DNA of 64,000 bases, taken from assembly GCA_002167435.2 (NCBI GenBank), contig NHBR02000004.1, positions 1-64,000 on the forward strand. Reading direction: 5' to 3'. The stretch comes from Allomuricauda sp. TMED12. GTDB taxonomy: Bacteria > Bacteroidota > Bacteroidia > Flavobacteriales > Flavobacteriaceae. Positions within the stretch are counted from its first letter, which is position 1. Each line of letters opens with the position of its first letter. Below, piece after piece: positions 50,030 through 58,727 of the stretch. The notes beneath the pieces were generated by a model that ran no database searches, was not told where the DNA came from, and was given only the letters and a program-made list of their open reading frames with translations. A program made the translations under genes and the position numbers.

Positions 50030-50362
50030 ATGGTGACCCTAATTTCATTCCTCACTTTTATCGCCTTTTATCTGCTTTACGGTACTTCCAAAAAGATGGT
50101 CGCCGTAAGTGAGCTGGGCACCGGGAAATGGAAGTGTAAAAACAAAAAAATAGCTCAATTAACCAGTTTGGCCTTAATGATTTTATCATTGGGGCTTAGC
50201 TGCTACTACTGGGGCCTTGGTTCGGGGACGTTCAGTTTTTTTATCCTTTTGATGACAGTTGCCAGTTTAGTGATTCTTCTTGCTCCATTAAGATTATTGA
50301 ACTACCGCTTTTTAGGCATTCTTTTTTTGTGCTTCATCCTTTTTGAAACCTTTTTGTTTTAA
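50030..50362 (+). CDS. DUF3325-like small membrane protein
   Basis: A 110-residue protein with three or four membrane helices (about residues 2-20, 41-60, 64-85, 92-110). It has the DUF3325-type opening FLTFIAFYLLYGTSKKMVAV and a central basic patch KWKCKNKKIA. DUF3325 genes occur next to PepSY membrane proteins and siderophore receptors in proteobacteria (recollection). It begins 3 bases after the previous stop codon. Function unknown; possibly a subunit of an inner-membrane ferric-siderophore reductase. Confidence 0.75.
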   Translation: MVTLISFLTFIAFYLLYGTSKKMVAVSELGTGKWKCKNKKIAQLTSLALMILSLGLSCYYWGLGSGTFSFFILLMTVASLVILLAPLRLLNYRFLGILFLCFILFETFLF

Positions 50363-50365
50363 TCT

Positions 50366-50665
50366 ATGCCAGCCAATAAAAAATATTTGAACCCATCACC
50401 CTCGCAACGATTTGCTAAAATTACCGCTGCCATTTTTGGCGGTCTTCTTGTGGCCGTATTGTTTCACATGGCCTTGGCCAGTTGGTTCAATCATGTAGCA
50501 GTGATCATTACCAGTACTTTTTCAGCATTTATCCTATGGGCCATTTTAATGGTAGTTGCCTTTTTGGGCAAAAACGGCTGGAAAGTCTGGGGCATTTACC
50601 TTTTGGTCAGCCTATCGCTCTTTGTCATATTTTATTTTGGAAACCAAAACAACCCACTTGTTTAA
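50366..50665 (+). CDS. DUF3649-like small membrane protein
   Basis: A 99-residue protein with a basic cytoplasmic start (NKKYLNPSPSQRFAKIT) and three membrane helices (about 18-36, 43-65, 73-92). The middle helix pair is AVIITSTFSAFILWAILMVV. Position and size match the DUF3649 proteins that accompany PepSY proteins in siderophore loci, but the family call rests on context. Starts 3 bp after the previous stop codon. Confidence 0.65.
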   Translation: MPANKKYLNPSPSQRFAKITAAIFGGLLVAVLFHMALASWFNHVAVIITSTFSAFILWAILMVVAFLGKNGWKVWGIYLLVSLSLFVIFYFGNQNNPLV

Positions 50666-50668
50666 ACT

Positions 50669-52240
50669 ATGGGAAACCGCATTTACAATATTTTGTTCCA
50701 TACACATACCGTAAGTGGTATTGTGATCAGTGTAGCACTCTACGTTATTTTCTTCACAGGGTCTTTCTCTTTTTTTAGGGATGAAATCGCAAATTGGCAA
50801 CGTGGACATTTCGTTAGTCAAGAAGATGCCTTGCCAGGTAGTGTGGATGGTCGTCTCAACGACCTTTCCAAAGAGTACAATTTATACGGCCGTGATGTGG
50901 AACTAAGACATTACTACAACGAAAGAAGCATTTCTGTCAACTTGGGGGCTTCGAAAGATTCATTGGCTTCTGAGGAGGACAAAGCACCTATATTTTTCTA
51001 TTTGGACCCGGAATCCAAAACCAAAACGGCCGATTATGCAAGCAATTATCATTTGGGGGAATTCTTGTACCGCCTCCACTTTTTAGATCAAATCCCCTAC
51101 CCTTACGGCAGGACTTTGGCGGGGTTTGTGGCCTTCTTTTTCCTTTTTGCGATCATCACTGGAATCTTGGTACATTGGAACAAAATCGTTTCTAACTTTT
51201 ACACCTTTAGGCCATGGGCCAAACTCAAAACCATGTGGACAGATGCCCATACCGCCCTTGGTGTGATTGGATTTCCATTTCAGTTTGTGTATGCCGTAAC
51301 GGGAGCTTTCTTTTTACTGAAAGGTATTTTGGTGCTTCCCATGGTTATGGGATTGTATGATGGTGATCAAAACCAATTGTACGAAGATTTGGAGTACAAC
51401 CATCCCGTATACGAATTCCAGAATCAAAAATTGGAAAACAATATCAACTTGGACCAATATGTTCAGGAAATGAAAGAAGAATGGGGCGATTTCAGGGTTA
51501 CGGAGACGCACATTTTCAACTACGGCGACCAAAACATGCACGCCGCCATTAGTGGTTATCTGGGCTACGACACCAAACTTAATGGTTTGGGCTACCGTAT
51601 CTACAAAATTGCCGATGATTCCATAGCAAAGGAAAAAGTACCGATTGCCCCAACTTCCTATTTGGATGGTGTAAAAAACATGATGTTCCGTCTTCATTTT
51701 GGCGATTACGGCGGCTATGGGTTACGCGTGATCTCCTTTATCCTCGGATTGGTTTCCTGTTTTGTGATTATATCTGGGATTATGATCTGGCTTGTGGCCA
51801 GGGACAAAAAAAACATTCCGGAAAAACGCCGAAAGTTCAACCAAAAAGTAGCCAATATTTATATGTCCATTTGCTTGAGCATGCTTCCTGTAACAGCTTT
51901 GGAATTTATAATTGTAAAGTTTGCACCAACCGTAAACATGGGCTTTCTCTACCAGACGTATTTTTCGATTTGGTTGGTGGCTACCATATTCTTTATCCTT
52001 AAAAAGGATATTGCCTTTACCAATAAATGGACATTGATTTCTGGCGGTATTTTAGGATTGTCGGTTCCGGTTGCAAATGGAATTGCTACGGGCAATTGGG
52101 TATTGGCAGCGTATCAAAATGGGTATCAGCACATCCTTTTAGTGGATTTGCTCTGGTTGATTTTGGGCATTGTATCGCTTTGGATTGCTTTCTTTAAACT
52201 AAAGACAAAAAGGTCAGAACTTGCTCCAACCAAAGGTTGA
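50669..52240 (+). CDS. PepSY-associated membrane protein (putative ferric-siderophore reductase)
   Basis: A 523-residue inner-membrane protein of the PepSY_TM family. It has the opening FHTHTVSGIVISVALYVIFF, helix 2 with GRTLAGFVAFFFLFAIITGI, TMWTDAHTALGVIGFPFQF, and a second periplasmic PepSY-like segment. RLHFGDYGGYGLRVISFILG and further C-terminal helices follow. Conserved His in HTHTVSG, LHFLDQ, DAHTALG and LHFGDYGG are candidate heme ligands. Homologues such as FpvG reduce iron from siderophores (family knowledge). It begins 3 bp after the previous gene and ends one base before the convergent DUF1801 stop. Confidence 0.88.
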   Translation: MGNRIYNILFHTHTVSGIVISVALYVIFFTGSFSFFRDEIANWQRGHFVSQEDALPGSVDGRLNDLSKEYNLYGRDVELRHYYNERSISVNLGASKDSLASEEDKAPIFFYLDPESKTKTADYASNYHLGEFLYRLHFLDQIPYPYGRTLAGFVAFFFLFAIITGILVHWNKIVSNFYTFRPWAKLKTMWTDAHTALGVIGFPFQFVYAVTGAFFLLKGILVLPMVMGLYDGDQNQLYEDLEYNHPVYEFQNQKLENNINLDQYVQEMKEEWGDFRVTETHIFNYGDQNMHAAISGYLGYDTKLNGLGYRIYKIADDSIAKEKVPIAPTSYLDGVKNMMFRLHFGDYGGYGLRVISFILGLVSCFVIISGIMIWLVARDKKNIPEKRRKFNQKVANIYMSICLSMLPVTALEFIIVKFAPTVNMGFLYQTYFSIWLVATIFFILKKDIAFTNKWTLISGGILGLSVPVANGIATGNWVLAAYQNGYQHILLVDLLWLILGIVSLWIAFFKLKTKRSELAPTKG

Positions 52241-52606
52241 TTATTTCCAAAATCCCTTATGGTTAACGGATTCTGCATCTTTGATGACAGCCACAAAAAC
52301 TTCGGCATCAATATCATCCAAGGTATGGTAACGGAGCGAACGCATGACCTTTCTGCCCTCGGTTATCATTTTATCCAAATGAACACTGAGGTGTGCCGAA
52401 CTCCAAAAGCCAACATCCACGTACCCCTTTTTTCGGGAAACGTTGAAATAGCAAAAAGGTTTTCCGTTCAGGTAATAGAATGGCAGTCGGTATTTATATT
52501 TCAGTTCCAAGTGGGGAACCGAGGTCTCCACCAAAACCTGTAGTTGCAGCAGTATGCTTTTAAAAGGTTCTTCTTGGTTGATGATGTAATCCTCGGCGGG
52601 GTTCAT
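52241..52606 (-). CDS. DUF1801 family protein
   Basis: A 121-residue soluble protein of the DUF1801 (YdhG-like) family. It opens with PAEDYIINQEEPFKSILLQL, continues with ELKYKYRLPFYYLNGKPFCY and VDVGFWSSAHLSVHLDKM, and ends RSLRYHTLDDIDAEVFVAVI. The family fold is small alpha/beta; its role is unclear to me. Its stop codon abuts that of the PepSY gene (52240/52241), so the two convergent genes share no spacer. Confidence 0.85.
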   Translation of the reverse strand: MNPAEDYIINQEEPFKSILLQLQVLVETSVPHLELKYKYRLPFYYLNGKPFCYFNVSRKKGYVDVGFWSSAHLSVHLDKMITEGRKVMRSLRYHTLDDIDAEVFVAVIKDAESVNHKGFWK

Positions 52607-52621
52607 GAAAAAGCTTACTGA

Positions 52622-53491
52622 TTATTTACGCTTAAATAGTTTTTTGACCAACTTCATTAACAGAAGTGCAACAAAACCAATTACCAATCCAAAAATAAAA
52701 TCCTTGAGCAGTGTAGGCAGGCCCGGGAACAAATGGTGGAAAAATTCGATATTATGGTTGAAAATACCACCTGAAACCAATAATAGAGCCAAAGTTCCAA
52801 CAATGGACAGCGCTTTTATAATTTTAGGAAGGGCATTTACCAAAACTCTTCCAACCTGATCGGAAAAACTGTTATGCTCCTCATTCATATTAATGAGCCT
52901 GTAACCGTAATCATCCATACGAACGATCAACGCTACAATACCGTAGACTCCGACAGTCGCCAATAACGCCACTACCGAAACCGTTACTATCTGAATGGTC
53001 AAAGACTCATTCACTACCGTACTCAATGCGATAATGACAATCTCAACGGACAAGATAAAGTCTGTAATTATCGCCTGCTTTATTTTTTTCTTTTCAAGTT
53101 CTGGCAACTCTTCCTCGGGAATATCAATTGGGTCTTTCGAATGCTCTTCCCCTTTTCGGTGAAAAATATATTCGTACACTTTCTCTGCACCTTCGTAGGC
53201 CAAATACACCCCTCCCAAAATCAAAATAACCGTAATGGCAACAGGCAAATAAGCACTCAATAAAAATGCAATGGGAAGAATGATCAACTTGTTCAGAAAT
53301 GATCCTTTAGTGATGGCCCATAAAACCGGGATTTCGCGGCTTGATAAAAAACCGGTCGCCTTTTCTGCATTCACCGCCAAATCATCGCCCAAAATGCCCG
53401 CTGTTTTCTTTGTTGCGATCTTACTCATGGTTGCCACATCGTCCATCAATGTGGAAATATCATCCAAAACAGCAAAAAAACCGGAAGCCAT
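52622..53491 (-). CDS. DUF808 family membrane protein
   Basis: A 289-residue inner-membrane protein. The DUF808 start MASGFFAVLDDISTLMDDVA, SKIATKKTAGILGDDLAVNA and EIPVLWAITKGSFLNKLII are followed by seven or so helices (LPIAFLLSAYLPVAI, LILGGVYLAYEGAEKVYEY and others) and a Lys-rich C-terminus. E. coli YedI belongs here. It is proposed to be a transporter or membrane-organising protein but is unproven. Separated by 15 bp from the DUF1801 gene on the same strand. Confidence 0.9.
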   Translation of the reverse strand: MASGFFAVLDDISTLMDDVATMSKIATKKTAGILGDDLAVNAEKATGFLSSREIPVLWAITKGSFLNKLIILPIAFLLSAYLPVAITVILILGGVYLAYEGAEKVYEYIFHRKGEEHSKDPIDIPEEELPELEKKKIKQAIITDFILSVEIVIIALSTVVNESLTIQIVTVSVVALLATVGVYGIVALIVRMDDYGYRLINMNEEHNSFSDQVGRVLVNALPKIIKALSIVGTLALLLVSGGIFNHNIEFFHHLFPGLPTLLKDFIFGLVIGFVALLLMKLVKKLFKRK

Positions 53492-53574
53492 AGAAATTTT
53501 TTAAGGTTAGCGATCAGGTAAGCAAAATAAATAAATCCAACCTTAACATCGGTAAAAATTGAAAAAACTATCTG

Positions 53575-54030
53575 CTACACCCCTTCCATGGACATTAAAG
53601 TAGCCACCCAAATAATGACTGAGGAAAAGAAAATACCGATAGTGTTGGCAGCAAAGGCCTTTCGTTTTTTCATTTTAAAAAGGTAGGCGGCAATGCTTCC
53701 CGCATAGACTCCCGTACCCGGAAGCGGAATCATTACAAAGAGCACAATGCCCAAAAACCCGAAGCGCTGAATTTTTTTACCGGACCCTTTTTTTGCTCTT
53801 TGCCCAACAAACACAGCGGATTTTTTATAAAAACGCCATTTGATCAGGTGGCGGTTAACGTACTCCAAAAAGAACATCATCATTGGAAATACCAACACAT
53901 TGGCGCCAAAACACACCGCAAAAACCAGATATTCGTTCACCCCTTGGTACATCCCATAGGGAATGCCCACTTTGGCCTCACCAAATGGCGATAAGCTCCA
54001 CAATGCCGCTATAATCAAATCAATGTGCAA
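53575..54030 (-). CDS. Small multidrug-export family membrane protein
   Basis: A 151-residue inner-membrane protein of the COG2426 / PF06695 type. It has LWSLSPFGEAKVGIPYGMYQ, an amphipathic second helix, IPLPGTGVYAGSIAAYLFKM and a basic Lys/Arg patch KKRKAFAANTIGIF. The family name implies drug export, but there is no direct evidence of it here. The only start in frame is TTG at 54030; the next ATG is 26 codons in, which would remove a conserved segment, so TTG is likely real. Confidence 0.8.
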   Translation of the reverse strand: MHIDLIIAALWSLSPFGEAKVGIPYGMYQGVNEYLVFAVCFGANVLVFPMMMFFLEYVNRHLIKWRFYKKSAVFVGQRAKKGSGKKIQRFGFLGIVLFVMIPLPGTGVYAGSIAAYLFKMKKRKAFAANTIGIFFSSVIIWVATLMSMEGV

Positions 54031-54241
54031 GGTAACGAAGTTTTAAGCTGACAAACCTAACAAGGAATTTGTGTTACCTCCTCATTTTTATACTTAAATA
54101 TTTATTAATTGTGATTTGCGACAAATGCAAATTGCTCCCCTTTTTCCCAACTACTTTATCTTCAGGTTAACAGTTTGTAAAATGTGATGTCAAGGATTGA
54201 AACACAATCAAAGGTTTCATAGTTTTGATAAAACCATCATC

Positions 54242-55357
54242 ATGAAATTCCAACCATTATTCATTGCTTTATTTACAGTTTCGTTTCTCGTTGCCCAAGA
54301 GCATTCACACCAAAGTTCGAGAGCACTTGAATTTCCGAATATTCCAGGATACACCACATTAAAAACCGATTTGCACCAACATACCGTTTTCTCTGATGGA
54401 AATGTTTGGCCGAACATTCGGGTGATGGAAGCATTACGTGATAATTTGGATGTAATTTCGCTAACCGAGCATATTGAGTACCAACCACACAAAGAAGATA
54501 TTCCACATCCTGATAGAAACCGTTCGTATGAGATTGCCTTGAAAGAAGCCAAAGACCATGACCTAATTCTTGTTCATGGATCAGAAATAACGCGCCAAGC
54601 CCCAGTTGGGCATAACAATGCCATTTTTATTAAGGATGCCAATCAACTTTTGGTAGAGGACGCTCAGAATTCCTTTGCGGAAGCAAAAAAGCAAGATGCT
54701 TTTGTTTTTTGGAACCACCCTGCTTGGTATGCCCAATCACCAAAGGGTAATCCGGTTTTGAGCGATTTTCAAAAAGAGCGAATCAAAAATGGGGAATTGC
54801 ATGGAATCGAGGTAATCAATACTGGCGATTATTCAGAAGAATCCTTGGGGCTGGCCCTTGATAACAACCTGACCATTATGGGTACAAGCGATATACATGG
54901 CCTTATTGATTGGGATTACGTGGAAAAAGGACACACGCGCCCAATCACACTTGTCTTTGCAAAGGAGAGAACTGTGGAATCCCTTAAAGAAGCGTTATTT
55001 GCCGGAAGGACTGTCGCAGTTTTTAATTCATTGTTAGTGGGAAAAACGGAAAATCTGGTACCGTTGCTCAATGCTTCGGTAAAATTTGAAAAGGCGAAAT
55101 ACATTGACAACACCACAATTCTGGAGGTGACTTTACGCAACGTTACCAGTAGTGACCTGATCTTTGAAAATCAAATGCCCTACACCTTCTATTCCAGTTC
55201 CCCAGTTTTCACTATACCTGCCGGTGGCACTAAAACACTACAAATAAAAACCCTTGAAAAAATAGTGGACCTGCCCATTAAATTAAAGGCATTGGGTGCC
55301 TACATTGCTCCAAACGAGCATCCCATTATTACCTGGAACATTAGATTGGAAGAATAG
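54242..55357 (+). CDS. PHP-domain phosphoesterase (exported)
   Basis: A 371-residue protein using the ATG at 54242, which gives the signal peptide MKFQPLFIALFTVSFLVAQ; a longer in-frame start at 54197 is not needed. The PHP fold follows: TDLHQHTVFSDGNVWPN, ISLTEHIEYQPHKEDIPHP, LVHGSEITRQAPVGHNN, FWNHPAWYAQSP and MGTSDIHGLIDWDY, with His/Asp/Glu metal ligands. This matches exported metal-dependent PHP phosphoesterases, not HisB-type histidinol phosphatases. The C-terminal ~90 residues form a separate beta domain. Substrate unknown. Confidence 0.88.
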   Translation: MKFQPLFIALFTVSFLVAQEHSHQSSRALEFPNIPGYTTLKTDLHQHTVFSDGNVWPNIRVMEALRDNLDVISLTEHIEYQPHKEDIPHPDRNRSYEIALKEAKDHDLILVHGSEITRQAPVGHNNAIFIKDANQLLVEDAQNSFAEAKKQDAFVFWNHPAWYAQSPKGNPVLSDFQKERIKNGELHGIEVINTGDYSEESLGLALDNNLTIMGTSDIHGLIDWDYVEKGHTRPITLVFAKERTVESLKEALFAGRTVAVFNSLLVGKTENLVPLLNASVKFEKAKYIDNTTILEVTLRNVTSSDLIFENQMPYTFYSSSPVFTIPAGGTKTLQIKTLEKIVDLPIKLKALGAYIAPNEHPIITWNIRLEE

Positions 55358-55362
55358 ACTAT

Positions 55363-55632
55363 TTAGGCCACCGAAGAAAAGGATGTGCCGTTGATGGCCT
55401 GATCAAAGTCAGGCAATATTTTTCGAATATATTTTTTTGGGGTCTTGTCGGAGATAGTCACCCACTTTTTATCTACGTTGACATCAAAATGGAAAGTGGA
55501 AAAGTCAGTATCCACATCCAATCGGGACAACAGGAACCGCATAATCCTTGGCCTTAAACTGTATTCCAAATCGATACAGGTTCGTTGCATTGCTGGATTG
55601 TCATCTCCAGAAAACACCCAATTGAACTTCAC
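55363..55632 (-). CDS. Hypothetical protein downstream of the dehydrogenase
   Basis: An 89-residue soluble protein with no recognised motif. It starts with a GTG at 55632 (reading MKFNWVFSGDDNP); the frame stays open 10 codons further upstream to a TAG at 55663-55665, without an ATG. It is compositionally normal (DFSTFHFDVNVDKKWVTISD), so likely real. It is 80 bp downstream of the alanine/saccharopine dehydrogenase-like gene, same strand. The competing plus-strand frame looks less protein-like. Confidence 0.5.
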   Translation of the reverse strand: MKFNWVFSGDDNPAMQRTCIDLEYSLRPRIMRFLLSRLDVDTDFSTFHFDVNVDKKWVTISDKTPKKYIRKILPDFDQAINGTSFSSVA

Positions 55633-55712
55633 TGGCTTTTGAGAATTAGGATATACAATATACTAAAAAACAACACATTACCAACCTTTTACCATTGTTT
55701 TTGGTTGGATGG

Positions 55713-56918
55713 TCATTCTTTGCCGTCGACGTAGTCCTGAAGGTAAGCGTACCTTGTCGTCAATTTACCATTTTGAGTCATCCGGGCCCTATCGAGCACA
55801 CCATCCTTATCGTTGTTAAAGAATGAGGGAATCACATGCTTGGAAAAGGCCTCTCCGAAACCAATGCTTGCATCCCTGGGTAATTCGCAAGGCAGATTGT
55901 CCACGGCCATTACTGCGATGGCATTTTCTGCTTTAAAATCAATTTCCTTTTCGGATACTGGATCATAACCATAAATAGGGTCGGCAATGGTAGATGGTCT
56001 AATGGTAGTGGCCACAGGACCATCAATATCGCAACTGATATCGGCCACCACCTTTATGTTGAAGTCAGGTTGCTTGGCATCTTTTCGAGTATAAAGATAA
56101 GGAGCGCCATCTCCATAAAAATGTCCTGCAATATAAAAATCAGTCACTCTGACGAAACGGAAAAAGTCGGACTTATAGGCCTCGGGGTTTTGAAAAAAAT
56201 CAGCTTTGTTTCCACGCACTCCATCTTTGCGTTTATTGTATTCCGAAGCATCTATCTGACAATATACAGGATTATTGAAATCTTCTTTTAAGTATTCTTC
56301 GACGCCAACTTGTTCCAATCCCATGGCATCGAGCATTTCTTTGGCACCATTACCTACTCTGCCTTTTCCCGTGAGCAATATTTTAATATTGGGCAATTGT
56401 ATCTTTTTTAGTTCGGCAATGAGTGCTTGCTGATCCAATAACGACTCTGCCTTTGGCATTTTGTACAAATTGTACTTTAATCCATACGCCCTAAAACCGT
56501 TATAGGCGCCAACAATCCCTGCATATCGACCAAAAGCAACCAAACGGGCACCCTTGGCATTTGTAATGACCTCGTGATCGTACAATTCTATATTCTTGTC
56601 CAAAATTGCACGAAGCAGCTCGCGATTATAGGGTTGCTTTTTTATGGTGTGTGAAAAGAAAAAATATTTCTTATTGGGAATCAATACCTCGATGGGAACT
56701 TCCTTGACCCCGAGCAGCACTTCGCAAGTTTCCATATGCTCCACCACTGGCAGACCCTTTTCCGCATACTCCTTATCGGAAAAAACCCGAATGGGGGACG
56801 ATTCCACTAAAATTTCAGCTTTTGGAAATTTGGATAGGACATTTTGACATTCCTCTGGTGACAGTACCACTCTGCGATCGGGCGGATTTTTGCGTTCTCT
56901 GATGATTCCGAACTTCAT
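55713..56918 (-). CDS. Alanine dehydrogenase / saccharopine dehydrogenase-like NAD(P) oxidoreductase
   Basis: A 401-residue oxidoreductase. The AlaDH/PNT N-terminal fold opens with MKFGIIRERKNPPDRRVVLS and LLGVKEVPIEVLIPNKKYFFF. The NAD-binding half has the glycine-rich ILLTGKGRVGNGAKEML, ADISCDIDGPVATTIRPSTI, and AVDNLPCELPRDASIGFGEA. This resembles the lysine-forming saccharopine dehydrogenase (Lys1) subgroup. The substrate could be an N-carboxyalkyl amino acid; exact chemistry is inferred from the fold only. Confidence 0.85.
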   Translation of the reverse strand: MKFGIIRERKNPPDRRVVLSPEECQNVLSKFPKAEILVESSPIRVFSDKEYAEKGLPVVEHMETCEVLLGVKEVPIEVLIPNKKYFFFSHTIKKQPYNRELLRAILDKNIELYDHEVITNAKGARLVAFGRYAGIVGAYNGFRAYGLKYNLYKMPKAESLLDQQALIAELKKIQLPNIKILLTGKGRVGNGAKEMLDAMGLEQVGVEEYLKEDFNNPVYCQIDASEYNKRKDGVRGNKADFFQNPEAYKSDFFRFVRVTDFYIAGHFYGDGAPYLYTRKDAKQPDFNIKVVADISCDIDGPVATTIRPSTIADPIYGYDPVSEKEIDFKAENAIAVMAVDNLPCELPRDASIGFGEAFSKHVIPSFFNNDKDGVLDRARMTQNGKLTTRYAYLQDYVDGKE

Positions 56919-56981
56919 AGATTATTTTGGTATAATTGTTGACCAAAATAAGGGTAATAGGCAGGGTAAGCAAACTTTTTA

Positions 56982-57008
56982 TTGTTTGATGGATATGCGT
57001 TACCTTTG
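56982..57008 (+). promoter_or_regulatory. Promoter of ssrA
   Basis: TTG at 56982-56984, 16 bases, then TACCTTTG at 57001-57008, a perfect -7 box. It lies ~200 bp upstream of the mature tmRNA 5' end, implying a long pre-tmRNA leader. Confidence 0.6.
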
Positions 57009-57057
57009 CCGACCGCGTTAGGAATAGAGGCAGGTACCTTGTACGGCCGATAGCCCG

Positions 57058-57173
57058 ACCGAAATGTTGCAAAGCAAGATTTCGGTAACGCCCACACTTC
57101 GACTGCGCTCAGTGCAGGCCAAGTTCTTTGATAAAAAAGTGAGTAGGATGAGGTCCCGAAACAAGTTCGGGAC
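57058..57173. repeat. Leader of ssrA with three dispersed repeat hairpins
   Basis: Within the spacer between the promoter and tmRNA are three structures. ACCGAAAT/ATTTCGGT occurs at 57058-57065 and 57079-57086. CACTTCGACTGCGCTCAGTG lies at 57095-57114. GTCCCGAA/TTCGGGAC lies at 57153-57160 and 57166-57173. The last two are sequences common in Bacteroidota intergenic regions (recollection). They suggest repeat insertions between the promoter and ssrA. Confidence 0.5.
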
Positions 57174-57214
57174 GTAATTCGATTACGCAAATTAAAAATT
57201 TGCTATCTCATTAC

Positions 57215-57611
57215 GGGGCCGACCGGTTTTGACAGCAAGACCAATGGCGATGTAAGCATGCCGAGCGCTGGGATACAGCTCGTAAATCTCATGTTTCACA
57301 CTTTTAATTGGCGAAAATAATTACGCTCTTGCCGCATAATCTGAATTATAGTAGGATTTGCCTCGTCCCTACTAGGTAGGGAAGCGAGATGTTCCTGAAT
57401 AGCCCTTGTTGACGGCGATTCGTTTAGGAGCACCAAAAAAGTCAACACAAGGGTGTCCGTTCGCTTTGGCGACACCTCTAAAACCTAAAGAAGATAAGTG
57501 TATATTAGGCCGTATCTGGTCAGGTATGCAACGAAAATCAAGCAGATACTAAGCATGTAGAAGGCATGGTTATTGCTTGTTTGGACGAGGGTTCGAATCC
57601 CTCCGGCTCCA
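57215..57611 (+). ncRNA. ssrA: Transfer-messenger RNA (tmRNA)
   Basis: Rescues stalled ribosomes and tags incomplete proteins. The tRNA-like ends pair GGGGCCG (57215-57221) with CGGCTCC (57604-57610), discriminator A at 57611, and the T arm GAGGGTTCGAATCCCTC is at 57587-57603. The 3' CCA is not encoded (CTA follows). The internal reading frame at 57310-57339 codes GGC GAA AAT AAT TAC GCT CTT GCC GCA stop, i.e. tag GENNYALAA (preceded by the tRNA-loaded Ala), the usual Bacteroidota tag. The 397-nt length fits. Confidence 0.97.
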
Positions 57612-57638
57612 CTAAAACACCATCAAAACAACACATTA

Positions 57639-57672
57639 AACCTGTAAATTACTGATTTACAGGTTTTTTTAT
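57639..57672 (+). terminator. Terminator of ssrA
   Basis: 11-bp stem AACCTGTAAAT / ATTTACAGGTT (57639-57649 with 57655-57665) followed by a seven-base T-run. Confidence 0.9.
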
Positions 57673-58280
57673 TTTATTTGGTTTCGTTTGATATCAAATA
57701 TTACCATTAAAAAAGGGACCTATTCGGTGAGCATAAATTTACTTCAAAAAGACTCACCGATTTCTCTGTAGTTAATTGATTTTGTGTTAAATAAAAAATA
57801 TAATTTTTCTGTTTTATACGTTTATTTCTGTTAAAAAAGATAACCAAAATGAGCCAATCTTTCTCTAAATTATTCTATCTTAAAGGAAAAGATGTGAAAA
57901 CCCAAATATACCTAAGTTTAACGGTCAATGGTTAACAAATTGAATTGTGCGTTTCACGTAAAGTTGACCTTTCTAGGGAGGAATTCTTGGAATCAACATA
58001 ACAAACGCTTTTTTCCTGGTAGTCACAATATTGTTTTTCCACAGATTACAAAATTCATAACAAGTTTGCAGGGCTGTTGGTATTATACAAAATACAGGTA
58101 GACGGAAAACAGTTTTAGGGGAAGCAATAGGAACAGTACGATGGGAAACAAAAAATGAGTGATCTATTATCCCTATGCACATTTAACGATTACAGACCAG
58201 TCATGAAAGGTCTGGAATTTGGTCTCGAAATTGACTAAAAACGTTTCTTTGTCACCTCATTAAGTTGTTGGAATAAGGGT
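57673..58280. other. Gene-poor, decayed region downstream of ssrA
   Basis: About 600 bp with no intact gene. It includes a decayed tyrosine-recombinase start (57849-58001) and scattered short frames, none convincing. A 69-codon minus-strand frame at 57973-58182 overlaps the recombinase remnant's end and has no protein-like features. AT-rich throughout. Confidence 0.6.
57849..58001 (+). pseudogene. Decayed tyrosine recombinase (integrase) N-terminus
   Basis: From the ATG at 57849 one reads MSQSFSKLFYLKGKDVKTQI, then YLSLTVNG, then a stop (57933-57935), then QIELCVSRKVDLSREEFLES and another stop (57999-58001). The F-S-x-L-F-Y-L-K, I-Y-x-x-x-T-V-N-G and later basic/Val pattern is the N-terminal arm-binding domain of Bacteroidota integrases, broken by stops. 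The catalytic R-H-R-Y domain is absent. It sits 237 bp after ssrA, a classic integration site. Confidence 0.7.
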
Positions 58281-58727
58281 TTATCCCATAGGCTTTATGA
58301 ATACGGTTTTATAGTTTTTAAAATGCCACAGCAGTAAGAATATATTTCCTAGAACCATGGCAGAAGTAACTATTGGTGTTACTCTCATATTAAGCGTTAT
58401 GGAAACTAGAAAAATGTTTGTCACAACTGGCATCATAAGCAGACTTGATATAACAACAAATCGATTGAAGAATATCAGTATGCCAATAAGAATTTGGAAA
58501 TATCCAATGAAATTCCAATAAAAGCCGGTAGCATACATGGCTTCAAAATAAAATCCAATTGGATTATCAATTGGTAAAGCAGTGAATTTAACTCCAGGCA
58601 ATTTTCTTATACCTGATAATATAAATGTCAATCCCATACCTATTCTTGTACACCAATACAGGAGTACAAAAATCTTGTATTTTTTAGACTTTTCTAATTT
58701 TTCCAAAATGTTCAAGCTTTTATTCAA
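58281..58727 (-). CDS. DoxX-like membrane protein
   Basis: A 148-residue inner-membrane protein with four predicted helices (residues ~20-38, ~70-90, ~93-115, ~120-140). The GMGLTFILSGIRKLPGVKF opening with YWNFIGYFQILIGILIFF is DoxX-like (G-x-x-F-x-x-x-G-x-x-K-L). DoxX-family proteins lack a firm general function; roles in redox or stress are suggested for some. It is the first gene of the accessory stretch and is transcribed toward the ssrA scar. Confidence 0.8.
   Translation of the reverse strand: MNKSLNILEKLEKSKKYKIFVLLYWCTRIGMGLTFILSGIRKLPGVKFTALPIDNPIGFYFEAMYATGFYWNFIGYFQILIGILIFFNRFVVISSLLMMPVVTNIFLVSITLNMRVTPIVTSAMVLGNIFLLLWHFKNYKTVFIKPMG

Noticed and set aside
57001-57214. A degenerate tRNA or small RNA in the ssrA leader
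   Set aside because: I tried to fold a cloverleaf around 57009-57090 and found only simple hairpins; no anticodon arm and T arm in the right order.
57973-58182. 69-codon minus-strand frame after ssrA
   Set aside because: No motif, atypical composition, and it overlaps the decayed integrase; treated as chance.
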